A DNA stretch of 64,000 nt from Roseiarcus sp963709655 (GTDB taxonomy: Bacteria; Pseudomonadota; Alphaproteobacteria; Rhizobiales; Beijerinckiaceae), in NCBI GenBank assembly GCA_963709655.1, contig CAVPXF010000015.1, positions 1 to 64,000 of the forward strand. The letters are read 5' to 3'. Shown in pieces: positions 26,477 through 37,047 of this stretch. The position numbers and the translations under genes were made by a program. How positions within the stretch are numbered: the stretch's first letter is position 1; each line of letters starts with the position of its first letter. Under the pieces are notes generated by a model, which worked only from the letters and a program-made list of their open reading frames with translations, was not told where the DNA came from and ran no database searches.

Positions 26477-27567
26477 TCACCCCGCCTCGCCGACGCGCAA
26501 CTCCTTGATCAGACGCCACAAATCCGGAGGGGGCGGGCTCTCGAAACGCAGTCGCTCGCCGGTGACCGGATGCTCGAAGCCGAGCGTCGTTGCGTGCAGC
26601 GCCTGCCGGTCAAGCGCGGCGAGCGCCTGTCTCGCGCCCTCGGACAAATGGGCGGCCTTGGTCTTGAAGCCCGCGCCGTAGACCGAATCGCCGAGCAAGG
26701 GATGTCCCGTGGAGGCCATGTGCACCCGGATCTGATGCGTGCGTCCCGTCTCCAGCCGGCAGACGATCAGGCTCGCCGACCCGAACGCCTCCTCGACCCG
26801 CCAGTGGGTGACCGCGTGGCGGCCGCGCTCGTCCGGCACGACCGCCATCTTCTCGCGATGGCGCCGATGCCGGCCGATCGCGGCCTCGACCTTGCCCGCC
26901 GAGACGTCGAAAGCTCCCCAGACCAGGGCGAGATATTCGCGGGTCAGGGAACCACTGCGGCCGTGATCGGCGAAGAGGTCGGCGAGGCCCTGATGGGCCG
27001 CGTCGGTCTTGGCGACGACGAGAAGCCCAGACGTGTCCTTGTCCAGCCGGTGGACGATGCCCGGCCGCCGCACCCCGCCGATTCCCGAGAGGCTCTCGCC
27101 GCAATGGCCGATCAGCGCATGCACCAATGTGCCCTCGGCGTGGCCCGGCGCGGGGTGGACGACGAGGCCGGCGGGCTTATCGATCACGATCAGGTGCTCG
27201 TCCTCGAAGACGACGGCGAGCGGCAGCTTCTCGCCGCTGAGCGGCGCCTCCGACGGCGGCGGCGCCTCGAACCGGATGCTCTGCCCTTCCGCGAGCTTCG
27301 CCGCCGGGTCCAAGGCTGCGGCGCCGTCGACGAACACCTCGCCGGCCTCGATGAGCGCCCGGATCCGCGTGCGCGACAGGGCCAGACGCCGCCCGGCCGC
27401 GGCCTGACCGAGAAATCGGTCGAGACGTTCGCCCGCCCCGGCGGCCTCGACCTCGAACGCCTGCGGTCCGACCGCAGCGACAAGCGGCGTTCGGGCCGCT
27501 TTCGGGGGGTTGACATCCGCCCCGGACCCCGGCTCGCCCGAGGAGGCGCGGCGTTTGGCGTTGGCGT

Positions 27568-27571
<4 letters not shown>
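26477..27571 (-). CDS. 23S rRNA pseudouridine synthase, RluD/RluC type
   Basis: The 364-residue enzyme has an N-terminal S4 RNA-binding domain (GERLDRFLGQ...LALSRTRIRALIEAGEVFVDG, residues about 47-85). The RluA-family catalytic motif GIVHRLDKDTSGLLVVAK carries the catalytic Asp at about residue 176. GRTHQIRVHMASTGHPLLGD follows. The first 40 residues are an extension and may not be translated. Its ATG overlaps the upstream methyltransferase stop by four bases; rpoH follows on the same strand. Confidence 0.92.
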
Positions 27572-28557
<986 letters not shown>

Positions 28558-28744
28558 GCCGAGCCTCGCGGACGCGCTTTTTCGCGCGGAACCGGCGACA
28601 GTTAAGCGCGCGGTCCGGCCCATGCAAGCTCACGGCCCTTCGTTGTGCGCGGGCGCGCGACCTGCTAGGGCTGGCGCTGCACGCAAAGAGTTCTGCCGAA
28701 ACGAGTGACCGAAGCCCGACCGAGCCGTCTCAGGAGACGACCCC

Positions 28745-30519
28745 ATGCCGGATGCCGCCGACCGACCCCGGTTTCTGCTATTCTTGATCAAACCGTCGCA
28801 TTACGACGACGACGGATACGTGATTTAATGGCGTCGCTCGGCGTTGCCGTCGAACTCGCTCGCCTGTCTCTACGGCATCGCCAAGGACGCCATCGAATTG
28901 GGCGCGCTCGGACCCGAGGCCGATCCGGAAATCATTGTCATCGACGAGACCAACACCCGCGTCCAGGCGGAGCGAATCGTCCGGCAGATCGCCGCGGCCG
29001 GCGGGCGCGGGCTGGTCGGCTTCGTCGGCGCGCAGTCGAACCAGTTCCCGCGGGTGATGGACGTCGCCCGCCCGCTGCGCGCCGCGGGCGTTCAGGTCGC
29101 GATCGGCGGCTTCCACGTCTCGGGATGTCTGGCCATGCTGCCGGAGACGCCGGATTTGCTCAAGGACGCGCTCGACCTTGGGATTTCGCTGTTCGCCGGC
29201 GAGGCCGAGGGGCGTTTCGCCGACGTTCTACGCGACGCGGCGGCCGGTTCCCTGAAGCCGATCTACAATTACCTCGACAACCTGCCGAACCTCGACGGCG
29301 CGACCGCCCCCTATCTGCCGAAGGAGAAGGTCGGCCGGTCGATCGGCATGATCTCGAGCTTCGACGCCGGCCGCGGCTGTCCCTTCCTGTGCTCGTTCTG
29401 CACGATCATCAATGTGCAGGGGCGCAAGTCGCGCTACCGCACCGCCGACGACATCGAGCGGGTGGTGCGCGCCAATCATGCCAACGGCGTCCGCTATTTC
29501 TTCATCACCGACGACAATCTCGCCCGTAACCGCAACTGGGAGGACATTTTCGACCGGCTCATCACGTTGCGGCAGGAAGGGATCAATTCGCGCTTCGTGA
29601 TCCAGGTCGACACGATGTGCCACAAGATCCCGCGGTTCGTCGAAAAGGCGGCGGCGGCCGGGGTGAAGCGCGTCTTCATCGGGCTCGAGAACATCAATCC
29701 GGACAGCCTGAGCGGCGCCAAGAAGAAGCAGAACCACATCTCCGACTATCGCGAGATGCTGCTGGCGTGGCGACGGGTCCGCTGCATCACCTATTGCGGC
29801 TACATTATCGGCTTCCCCAACGACACGCCGGAATTGATTGTCCGCGACATCAAGGTGATTCAGCGCGAGCTGCCGCTCGACATTTTGCAGTTCTCCTGCC
29901 TGACCCCCCTGCCCGGCAGCGAGGACCATGCCAAGATGACCGCGGCGGGGGCTTCGATCGACCCGGACCTGAACAAGTTCGATCTCGAGCATGTCGTCTG
30001 CGACCATCCGCGGATGAGCCGGGCGGACTGGCAGGACGCCTATCATTCGGCGTGGAGCGCCTATTACACCGACGAGCACATGAAGACGGTGATCCGCCGC
30101 GCCGGCGCCGGGGGCCCGCGCGTCGACACCGTCGCCTTCCTGATGGTCGCGTTCTGGGCGGCGAGCACGCTCTACAACATCTATCCGCTCGAGGCGGGCC
30201 TCCTGCGGCGCAAATACCGGCTCGACCGCCGGCCCGGCCTGCCGATCGAGAACCCGCTCGTCTTCTATCCGAGGGAAGCGGCGACGTTCCTCGCCAACCA
30301 CGCAAAGATCGCGATGAAGTTCGCCAAGATGTGGGGGTTCATGCGCGGCGTGCTCGCCGATCCCAACGCGAAGGCCTACACCGACGAGGCGCTGCGGACG
30401 TCCGACGACTACGACCATCAGGAATTGTACCAGCTCTCCGATTGGCTCGTGCGGCCGGCGCGAGGGCGAAGCGGATCGAGGAACACAAGCACGACGCCCC
30501 GGCCGAGGCGGCGGAATAG
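28745..30519 (+). pseudogene. B12-binding radical SAM protein, nonsense codon and frameshift
   Basis: The natural start is the ATG at 28745 (GGAG upstream), reading RFLLFLIKPSHYDDDGYVI. A TAA at 28826-28828 then stands where family members have Gln (VIQWRRSALPSNSLACLYG), so one C-to-T change ends the product at 27 residues. An in-frame TTG at 28844 could restart it. The body has a B12-binding-like domain (GFVGAQSNQFPRVMDVARPL, IGGFHVSG) and the radical SAM cluster motif CPFLCSFC. Near 30461-30470 a one-base frame change separates the body from its likely end AKRIEEHKHDAPAEAAE. The function is unknown; the family methylates or rearranges lipids and other substrates. Confidence 0.85.
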
Positions 30520-30547
30520 CCGAAGGGGCGGCGACAGAGGCTGCGCG

Positions 30548-30673
30548 TGATGACATTGGGTCGCGCCAGCGAACCCTCACCCTGCCGCTTCGCGGCCTCC
30601 CTCTCCCAGAGGGAGAGGGCGGGCGTCCCCTTCCCCCTCGGGGGGAAGGTGGCCCGAAGGGCCGGATGAGGGT
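30548..30673. repeat. RIME-like intergenic element, copy B
   Basis: This is nearly identical to copy A at 22105-22230, from GGTCGCGCC through ACCCTCACC and the three hairpins to GGCCCGAAGGGCCGGATGAGGG. It lies between the radical SAM gene and the long dispersed element. Confidence 0.85.
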
Positions 30674-30677
30674 CTCC

Positions 30678-31065
30678 GGCGCGAGACATTTGGATTTCCT
30701 CAGGCCTACGCGGGCGTGCATCGGGGCTCCGCGAATTCCCGGCATTTGGGCGGTTGGATTTGTTTGGAATTCCTTGGATTCTCTCGTCCGAAATGAGCCT
30801 TTTCAATGGGTTACACGCGACCCCGGCGGATTTTTATTTTTCAGTGGCCTTTTCCCGCGGCATGCGTCGAAACGGCCGGCCGCCGTCGATCCGAAGGTCG
30901 ACCGCGACGAAACGCCCCGCCGGGCGGAAAAAAGCTTGGCGCGCTCATGGATCATGGGAGTCGACATCGCAAAGGTCCGATTGGGCATTGGGAACAGACT
31001 ACTGCCGCCTTCGCTTCTTGGCAAGGAATTGTCGATTTGGTACGATTTTATAGAAGAATAAAGCC
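30678..31065 (+). repeat. Dispersed ~390-bp element, copy 1
   Basis: The sequence from GCGCGAGACATTTGG to about TTTTATAG matches 60485-60860 in the same orientation. A 70-base core (GGAATTCCTTGGATTC through TCAATGGGTTA to GCGACCCCGG) is almost unchanged. The middle is diverged and the last 80 bases (GGCATTGGGA...AATTGTCGATT) are again similar. The peptide SLDSLVRNEPFQWV is shared, but a one-base indel before the core changes frame between copies. No gene of known family is present in 30520-31618 besides this element. Confidence 0.85.
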
Positions 31066-31618
31066 AATCGCCTATGTAAATTTTGGCGTCCAAAAGGACG
31101 GCCACAGTCGCGCGCCGCGACCGAAACGTTCGTTTAGCGTCAGATACCAAAGGCGTATGTTAAACACCTGCCGTACAATAAATAGATTAGGGCGACCCAA
31201 ACAGCGATGTTAGCGCGTCCGCCGAAGGCCGAAGCACGGAGATTCGTCTGATGCTCGCGGTGGCCGACGCCGGTAGGAACCGCAGCGCCGGTAGGCGCAG
31301 GGAACTGCGCGGGCGCCGCCGGTTGCCGTCACGGGAACAGCGAACCGGTATCCGGGGGAGGAGTCAATCGCGTACGCAGCAGATAAGCCAGCGAGGGAGG
31401 CCCGGCGACCCGGCTTCGAAGAATCGCCTGTCGCCATCACGGAAACGGTGATCGTCGCGACGAAGCGATAAATCGGTCTGTCTTCGCTTGTGCATGCTAT
31501 CGATGGTCGTCGTGCACGAAGACGAATAACCGATATTGTCCGCTGTTGTCTTTACCGGCCTTGGGCTCGCTCTTTATCTAGGCATTGTGGTCGCGCTCGG
31601 CGTCCATCGCAAGCAACA

Positions 31619-31804
31619 ATGAGATCGATTGTGCCGCCACAGGTATTAGCTGAGCTAATAATCGATACGCTTCAGGAAGCGCGTGATTTGACAATCAAGT
31701 TGGAGGCGAAAGTTCTCCAATACTTTGTCGAAATGGCGCTGCTCGAAGCCGCCGAGGTCGAGAGGGAACTGTTGTCCAAACCTCGGCAGGAGCCGAGCTC
31801 ATAG
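31619..31804 (+). CDS. Short helical hypothetical protein
   Basis: 61 residues from the ATG at 31619 are encoded. They form an almost continuous amphipathic helix (LAELIIDTLQEARDLTIKLE, then YFVEMALLEAAEVERELL) with even acidic/aliphatic spacing, unlike chance frames. There is no clear ribosome binding site. The function is unknown. Confidence 0.4.
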   Translation: MRSIVPPQVLAELIIDTLQEARDLTIKLEAKVLQYFVEMALLEAAEVERELLSKPRQEPSS

Positions 31805-32016
31805 TTTCTTCCCGAGGAAGCGGCGACAACGGCAAGGCGGGCCAAGGCCGATTGCGAGCGTCGCCCGGTTCCGGTCCATCGTCCGTCGGTTCGCACGACC
31901 GTCTCCCGAACAGCCGCTCGACGTCGGCGAGGGCGGCGCGACCCCCTGCCCAATCCTCCCCACAAGGGGTCACAAGGGGGATGGGATGTGGCCTCCCTTC
32001 GATGGGTTGAGGCGCG

Positions 32017-32724
32017 TCATGGCGAGACGGAACGAAGGCGCCGCTTGGCGTCAAAGGCGCGTCGCCAGCGGGCGCGCAGTTCGGGCGGCGCGACGCCGTG
32101 CCGCTCGTCGAGAAACTCTGCCGCGAGGATGCGGTCCGTGCGGAAATGGCGGAAATCCTGGCGCAGCTCGCACCAGGCCGCAAGCATCCGAACGGTTTCG
32201 GCGTAGCCGATCATCGCCGGCCAGATGATCCGTTCGCTCTCGCGCATCTGCTCGTCGCTGTAGCGGATGCGGATCTTTCTCCCGCCTCGAATCCAGGACC
32301 GCGTCCGGGCGATGTCGAGACCGTCGGCGGTCTTCACAAGACTTGGAGGCGCGCCGACGCTCGGCTCGTCGAGGAACGGAAGAAGCTCGTCGGGCACGAC
32401 CGCGGCGATCTTGGCGATCAGGTCGCGCGCCGCGGCGGCCAGAACGACGTCGCCCTTGTCGGCCACCCATTGCGCGCCGAGCGCCGCGGCCTCCAGTTCG
32501 TCGGGCGTCAGCATCAGCGGCGGCATGTCGAAGTCGCGGTCGAGGACATAGCCGACGCCGGCCTCGCCGCGGATCGGCACCCGCTGCCCGATGAGGTCCG
32601 CGACATCGCGATAGACAGACCGCTTCGACACTTCGAGTTCCTCGGCCAGAGCCGTCGCGGTGACCGGGCGCGGCGAACGCCGGAGGATCTGGATGATCTG
32701 AAACAAACGGTCGGCGCGACGCAT
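32017..32724 (-). CDS. YafY/DeoR-type HTH regulator with WYL domain
   Basis: The 235-residue regulator begins MRRADRLFQIIQILRRSPRPVTA and continues with the HTH LAEELEVSKRSVYRDVADL. The WYL domain has IRIRYSDEQMRESERIIWPAMIGY and CELRQDFRHFRTDRI. Such proteins usually control a divergent small enzyme gene; here it is the VOC protein at 32819, across 94 bases. An ATG four codons upstream (32736) is an alternative start. Confidence 0.9.
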   Translation of the reverse strand: MRRADRLFQIIQILRRSPRPVTATALAEELEVSKRSVYRDVADLIGQRVPIRGEAGVGYVLDRDFDMPPLMLTPDELEAAALGAQWVADKGDVVLAAAARDLIAKIAAVVPDELLPFLDEPSVGAPPSLVKTADGLDIARTRSWIRGGRKIRIRYSDEQMRESERIIWPAMIGYAETVRMLAAWCELRQDFRHFRTDRILAAEFLDERHGVAPPELRARWRRAFDAKRRLRSVSP

Positions 32725-32818
32725 GAGCGGCTCCATGCTGACAGCATGCTGGCGGCAGGGGGCGGTTAGAAGTCAAGCATCGCCGCGCTTGCGGCTCGAC
32801 CCCTCAAGGGAGAAGGCC

Positions 32819-33217
32819 ATGAATTTCGTCTCCGTTCGAATCGTCACAGACGACGTCAATCGACTCGTCGGCTTCTATGAGGCGATGACCGGCGTCGCTG
32901 CGGACCGGTACTCGGAAGACTTCGCTGAGCTTGTGACGCCCTCATGCACGCTGGCGATTGGCAGCGCGCGCGCGGTCGCGCGGTTCCAGGCGGGAGCGGC
33001 CCGCGCAGCCGACAACCGCAGCGTGATCATCGAATTCCGCGTCGAGGACGTCGACGCCGAATACCAGAGGCTCGCGGACGTGATCGGCGAGGTCGTCCAG
33101 GCGCCCACGACCATGCCCTGGGGGAATCGCTCATTGCTGTTCCGCGATCCCGATGGCAACCTCATCAATCTCTTCGCGCCCGTGACAGCGGAGGCGATTA
33201 AGCGGTTCGACAGGTGA
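32819..33217 (+). CDS. VOC family protein (glyoxalase/dioxygenase fold)
   Basis: The 132-residue single-domain protein has two beta-alpha-beta-beta-beta units: VSVRIVTDDVNRLVGFYEAMTG, then VEDVDAEYQRLADV and the classical ending NRSLLFRDPDGNLINLFAPV. GGGAGAAGG precedes the ATG. It is divergent from a YafY-type regulator, an arrangement common for VOC proteins. The substrate is unknown. Confidence 0.88.
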   Translation: MNFVSVRIVTDDVNRLVGFYEAMTGVAADRYSEDFAELVTPSCTLAIGSARAVARFQAGAARAADNRSVIIEFRVEDVDAEYQRLADVIGEVVQAPTTMPWGNRSLLFRDPDGNLINLFAPVTAEAIKRFDR

Positions 33218-33279
33218 CGTGCGAAGGCGCCGGCCGACGAGCCGCCCGCTTGGCGCCGGAGGCGAGATGAGCTGGAGGC

Positions 33280-33353
33280 AAGATGAAATGAGTCAGCGCC
33301 GGCTAACCCTCACCTGCCGCTTCGCGGCTTCCCTCTCCCAAAGGGAGAGGGGG
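33280..33353. repeat. RIME-like intergenic element, left half
   Basis: CCTCACCTGCCGCTTCGCGG and CCCTCTCCCAAAGGGAGAGGG repeat the left part of copies A and B; the right half is absent. It lies about 95 bases upstream of ndk. Confidence 0.8.
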
Positions 33354-33448
33354 TCCCGCGCGGCTCGTCGGCGTCGCCTTGCCCGGGCCGAGGGGCGTCG
33401 CTATAAGCGCCACGATTTTTCAGCCCGAACAATCCAGAGACCCGATCC

Positions 33449-33871
33449 ATGGCCATGCAGCGCACCTTCTCGATCCTCAAGCCCGACGTGACCCGCCGCA
33501 ACCTGACCGGCGCGGTCAACGCCCGGATCGAGGCTGCGGGCCTCAGCATCGTCGCGCAGAAGCGGGTGCACATGACCAAGGCGCAAGCCGAGACGTTTTA
33601 CGGCGTGCATCGCGAGCGGCCGTTCTTCGGCGAGCTGGTCGAGATGATGACCGCGGCGCCGGTGGTCGTGCAAGTGCTCGAAGGCGAGGACGCCATCGCC
33701 CGCTACCGCACGGTCATGGGCGCGACCAACCCCGAAAAGGCCGACGCCGGCACGATCCGCAAGGATTTCGCGTTGTCGATGGGCGAGAATTCCGTGCACG
33801 GCTCCGACGCTCCCGAGACGGCGGCGCTCGAGATCGCGCAATGGTTTTCGGGCAACGAGATCGTGGGGTAG
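33449..33871 (+). CDS. ndk: Nucleoside diphosphate kinase
   Basis: The 140-residue enzyme is full length. It has RTFSILKPDVTRRNLTGAVN at the start, the Arg-rich GVHRERPFFGELVEMM, and the active-site histidine in FALSMGENSVHGSDAPETA (His about 117). It balances NTP pools using ATP. It is monocistronic, and an AT-richer accessory patch starts directly after it. Confidence 0.97.
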   Translation: MAMQRTFSILKPDVTRRNLTGAVNARIEAAGLSIVAQKRVHMTKAQAETFYGVHRERPFFGELVEMMTAAPVVVQVLEGEDAIARYRTVMGATNPEKADAGTIRKDFALSMGENSVHGSDAPETAALEIAQWFSGNEIVG

Positions 33872-33943
33872 GCGGTCGGAGACTTCCGCTCACTAATGAC
33901 CGGAGTCAATGCGCGAGCCCCGCGGCAAGATCGGTAGCGAAAG

Positions 33944-34579
33944 CTACTTACTGCGCAGATAAGAAGCAACCTCGCTGCGGCCCAGAGCTGATATGTACTG
34001 AAGGACTTTGTATTGCTTGCTGTTGGCTCCGCTGGCTCTGGCTGCCGCTTCGAGCTTTTCTACAACTCCAGCGCCTAGTTTGTTTAGTATGAGAGTATTC
34101 ACCTGCTCTTCTGTATTATTGATCAGCTTTGCAAAGATTCGGTTCTCCGCATCTTTTCTCATGTCCTCTTCTTTTTCGATGGCTGCGCCGGCGGCGGCGT
34201 TTAGAGCCCGTCCAATCCAATCCTGAATCGTAAGAACCCCTTTATCAAACATTGTTATGTTCGTATTTTTCAGTATAGTTTCAAATCCAAAGACGCCGAA
34301 GAACGGCGCCAGAAGATAATAATACGGCTTCAAAGAAGGGGACAATTTTGTTACCGCCAAAGACGCCAATATTGTCGTAACGACATTTCCGAAACAAAGT
34401 ATCACGCAGTAAACAAGAGACTGAGTTACGAAGCAGGACCTCAGTGACGTCTTAGACTGCGCTGGGATCTGGATAACCGACAGTAATACCGATGCAATCA
34501 AAGCAATTACAAACGCCCACAGAAAATCATCATGGGTCAGTAAGTCTTGAGACTGAGCACCTGCCGTCGTTTCACTCAT
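33944..34579 (-). CDS. Unrecognised membrane protein, second gene of AT-rich operon
   Basis: The 211-residue protein has three probable transmembrane segments: FLWAFVIALIASVLLSVIQI (21-40), YCVILCFGNVVTTILASLAV (57-76) and YYLLAPFFGVFGFETIL (87-103). A long cytosolic C-terminal region of charged helices follows (EKEEDMRKDAENRIFAKLIN, then NTLILNKLGAGVVEKLEAAA). Base composition is clearly lower in GC than neighbours, suggesting transfer. Its ATG overlaps the upstream gene by four bases. No known family is recognised; a membrane effector is one possible reading. Confidence 0.7.
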   Translation of the reverse strand: MSETTAGAQSQDLLTHDDFLWAFVIALIASVLLSVIQIPAQSKTSLRSCFVTQSLVYCVILCFGNVVTTILASLAVTKLSPSLKPYYYLLAPFFGVFGFETILKNTNITMFDKGVLTIQDWIGRALNAAAGAAIEKEEDMRKDAENRIFAKLINNTEEQVNTLILNKLGAGVVEKLEAAARASGANSKQYKVLQYISALGRSEVASYLRSK

Positions 34580-34929
34580 CGCTCAGACATAGCGCGCAGT
34601 TTGCTAAGTCTCCTTCCAACGTCAAGACCCTCTCCGGTAACATAATACATATTGAAATCTTCGACTGGCGCTGCACTTTCCTTCACTAGATTTGCGTCTT
34701 TTAGGATCTCCACAGCCTTCCTTATTTGATCATTTATAGCCTCGCTTAACTGCACAGATGCTTGCCCGTTTGTAGGCTCGGTCAACTGCGCTGCCAATCC
34801 CGTCGGTTGGCCTTGAGTTCGTATCAAATCACGCAGTGCCTTAAAAGACAGCGCCCGACTATCCACGATTGTTGTGAAGATCTTGTTCACGAGAGGTGCG
34901 GCCAGAATGACCATAAGATCAGGACCCAT
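34576..34929 (-). CDS. Unrecognised winged-helix-like protein, first gene of AT-rich operon
   Basis: The 117-residue protein has an N-terminal helix (MVILAAPLVNKIFTTIVDS), a glutamine/threonine-rich loop, and then a helix-helix-wing pattern: LSEAINDQIRKAVEILKDAN, LVKESAAPVEDFNMYYVTGEG, ending in a basic helix VGRRLSKLRA. This resembles a small winged helix, possibly a sensor or adaptor. It is translationally coupled to the membrane protein. About 270 non-coding bases separate it from parA upstream. Confidence 0.6.
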   Translation of the reverse strand: MGPDLMVILAAPLVNKIFTTIVDSRALSFKALRDLIRTQGQPTGLAAQLTEPTNGQASVQLSEAINDQIRKAVEILKDANLVKESAAPVEDFNMYYVTGEGLDVGRRLSKLRAMSER

Positions 34930-35196
34930 CGCTACGTCCTTATTTTAAACCTTCCGACTCCGTCAATACGCTAACCTCAGCCTAGCAAAGTCACCCCAAC
35001 TGCGCGCTCCATCAGACCCCTCGAGCCTATCGCATCTCGGACGATGCGACAACAAAAGGCTAATCCCTACGAGGGACCGACGCCGCTTAAGTCAGGTCGA
35101 TCAAGACATGCATCAAGATAGATCTAACGAATACATTCTGTATTTATTAGCACCCCGCCTCAACAGCTAAGTCGCGTACTGGGCAGACGAGATCCG

Positions 35197-35850
35197 TCAC
35201 CCTCTCGGCTTCGCTTTCAACGTGCGCGTCCAGAGCGCCTCCTCCATCCGCTCGGCGATCTCGCGAAGATGGGGGTTGCGCGCCTCGCGACCGGCTCGGC
35301 CGGCGTCGAGATCGCTCTGGAAGCCGTCGCGCTGCGGCCAATGCTCGGACAGGAGTTCGAAGCCCGCGTCCTCGATCGCCTCGACCGCCTTGGCGAACTG
35401 GGTCTCCGACCGTCCGACCTTCGACAGCACCAGGACGAGCCGCCCTTCGGCGCCCCGACGCGCCAGCCTGCGCGCCAGAGTGAACGTCGGCCGCAGATCG
35501 TCCTGCGACACCCCGGTCGGCAGAAAGACGACATCCGAATCCTCGGCGATCTCGGTGGAAAGGTCGTCGGCAAGGCCGCGGGTGTCGGCGACGATGAAGT
35601 CGACCACGCCATCGTCCTTGCGCAGCTTTTTCAGGCTCTTGAAGGCGCGGGTGTCGATCTCCGGCTCGATGCTGGCCCTGAGCCGCGCGGCGCTCCATTC
35701 GACGCAGGTGAGCTGATCGAGATCGAAATCGGCCAGCAGCGTCTTGCGCCCCCTATGGATCGCCCCCACCGCCAGCACGCGCGCGAGCGTGCTCTTGCCG
35801 ACGCCGCCCTTCTGACTGACGAACGCCGCCGTTGTCGGAACCTTACTCAT
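35197..35850 (-). CDS. Orphan ParA/MinD-type ATPase
   Basis: The 217-residue ATPase has the deviant Walker A FVSQKGGVGKSTLARVLAV (residues 10-28), a Walker A' region (DFIVADTRGLADDLS) and the later VVFLPTGVSQDDLRPTFTLARRL. No parB or parS-like site is adjacent, so it is unlikely to be a chromosomal partition gene. ParA genes of this kind occur on plasmids and integrated elements. It sits at the edge of the AT-rich patch, though its own codon use is GC-rich. Confidence 0.88.
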   Translation of the reverse strand: MSKVPTTAAFVSQKGGVGKSTLARVLAVGAIHRGRKTLLADFDLDQLTCVEWSAARLRASIEPEIDTRAFKSLKKLRKDDGVVDFIVADTRGLADDLSTEIAEDSDVVFLPTGVSQDDLRPTFTLARRLARRGAEGRLVLVLSKVGRSETQFAKAVEAIEDAGFELLSEHWPQRDGFQSDLDAGRAGREARNPHLREIAERMEEALWTRTLKAKPRG

Positions 35851-35997
35851 AAAATCTCCAGCCTGCCGACCGACGCCGTCCGAGCGCTTCAGCAGATGCC
35901 GCGCGAGCGTGAGTTTTTTCCCTTCATGCTAGCCGTCGAAGCCGCGATGGCAAGAGTCGAGGCCGTCTAGCGACAGATTTATGACGCAAATCGCGGG

Positions 35998-36993
35998 TCA
36001 GCGATCGATCGTCGACATGATCCAGTCCGGGTAGCGCGGACCGGCGACCTTGCCCGGGCCGAGCGCGTCATCGAGCGTCGCAATCTCGTCCGGGCCGAGC
36101 GCGACAGACGCGGCGGCGATGTTCTCTTCGAGGTAGGTTCGCCGTTTCGTGCCCGGAATCGGCACGATGTCATCGCCCTTGGCGAGGAGCCAGGCGAGGG
36201 CGATCTGGCCGGGCGCGGCGCCTTTGGCGGCGGCGATCTCGCGCACGATTGCGGCCGCCTTCATATTGGCGTCGAAGGCCGCGCCCTGGTAGCGCGGATC
36301 GTCACGGCGATAGTCGTCCTCGGGGTAGTCCTCGGCCCGTTTCACGGCGCCGGTGAGAAATCCGCGCCCGAGCGGCGAGAAAGGCACGAGGCCGATCCCG
36401 AGCTCGCGCAAAACCGGCATCACGTCCGCCTCCAGGTTGCGCTCCCACAGCGAATACTCGCTTTGCAGCGCCGAGACCGGATGTTCGGCATGCGCCCGGC
36501 GGATGTTGGCGACGCCCGCCTCCGACAGGCCGAAGTAGAGCGCCTTGCCTTCGCGAACGAGATCGCCGACCGTGCCGGCGACGTCCTCGATCGGAACCGC
36601 GGGATCGACGCGGTGCTGGTAGAGAAGGTCGATGCGGTCGGTCGCGAGGCGGCTGAGCGACCCCTCGACCGCTGCGCGGATCGATTTCGGACGGCTGTCG
36701 CGTTCAGCGCCGACCTGGCGGCCGTTCTCGATCCTGAACCCGAATTTGGTGGCGATAGTCACGCGATCGCGCCGACCCGCGAGCGCGCGGCCGATGAGGG
36801 CCTCATTGGTGAACGGCCCATAGACCTCGGCCGTGTCGAAAAACGTGCAGCCGAGATCGATGGCGCGATGCAGCGTTGCGATCAACTCCTTGTCGTCCGC
36901 CGGACCGTAGGACTGGCTCATGCCCATGCAGCCGAGCCCGATCGCCGAGACCTCGAGGCCCTGCTTGCCGAGTTTCCGCTTGCTCAGGCTCAT
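35998..36993 (-). CDS. Aldo/keto reductase
   Basis: The 331-residue enzyme has the AKR barrel with catalytic Asp and Tyr in FFDTAEVYGPF (about residues 51-61), Lys in TIATKFGF, and His in LLYQHRVDP. The NADPH-site region VPIPGTKRRTYLEENIAA follows near the end. It belongs to the YajO/AKR13-like group that reduces aldehydes. The upstream YCII-type gene lies 54 bases before it on the same strand. Confidence 0.93.
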   Translation of the reverse strand: MSLSKRKLGKQGLEVSAIGLGCMGMSQSYGPADDKELIATLHRAIDLGCTFFDTAEVYGPFTNEALIGRALAGRRDRVTIATKFGFRIENGRQVGAERDSRPKSIRAAVEGSLSRLATDRIDLLYQHRVDPAVPIEDVAGTVGDLVREGKALYFGLSEAGVANIRRAHAEHPVSALQSEYSLWERNLEADVMPVLRELGIGLVPFSPLGRGFLTGAVKRAEDYPEDDYRRDDPRYQGAAFDANMKAAAIVREIAAAKGAAPGQIALAWLLAKGDDIVPIPGTKRRTYLEENIAAASVALGPDEIATLDDALGPGKVAGPRYPDWIMSTIDR

Positions 36994-37047
36994 GCGACGA
37001 CGCGCCTCCGCAGTGAACGACGGCGGAAGGCTACACCGCCGCTGTCG

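Noticed and set aside
28558..28744. Possible SAM/SAH riboswitch in the leader of the homocysteine methyltransferase
   Set aside because: Only a small GCGC hairpin is visible; none of the conserved SAM-II or SAH core sequences could be found by eye.
35197..35850. Chromosomal parAB partition locus
   Set aside because: No parB, parS or gid/rnpA-type neighbours are present; the ATPase is an orphan.
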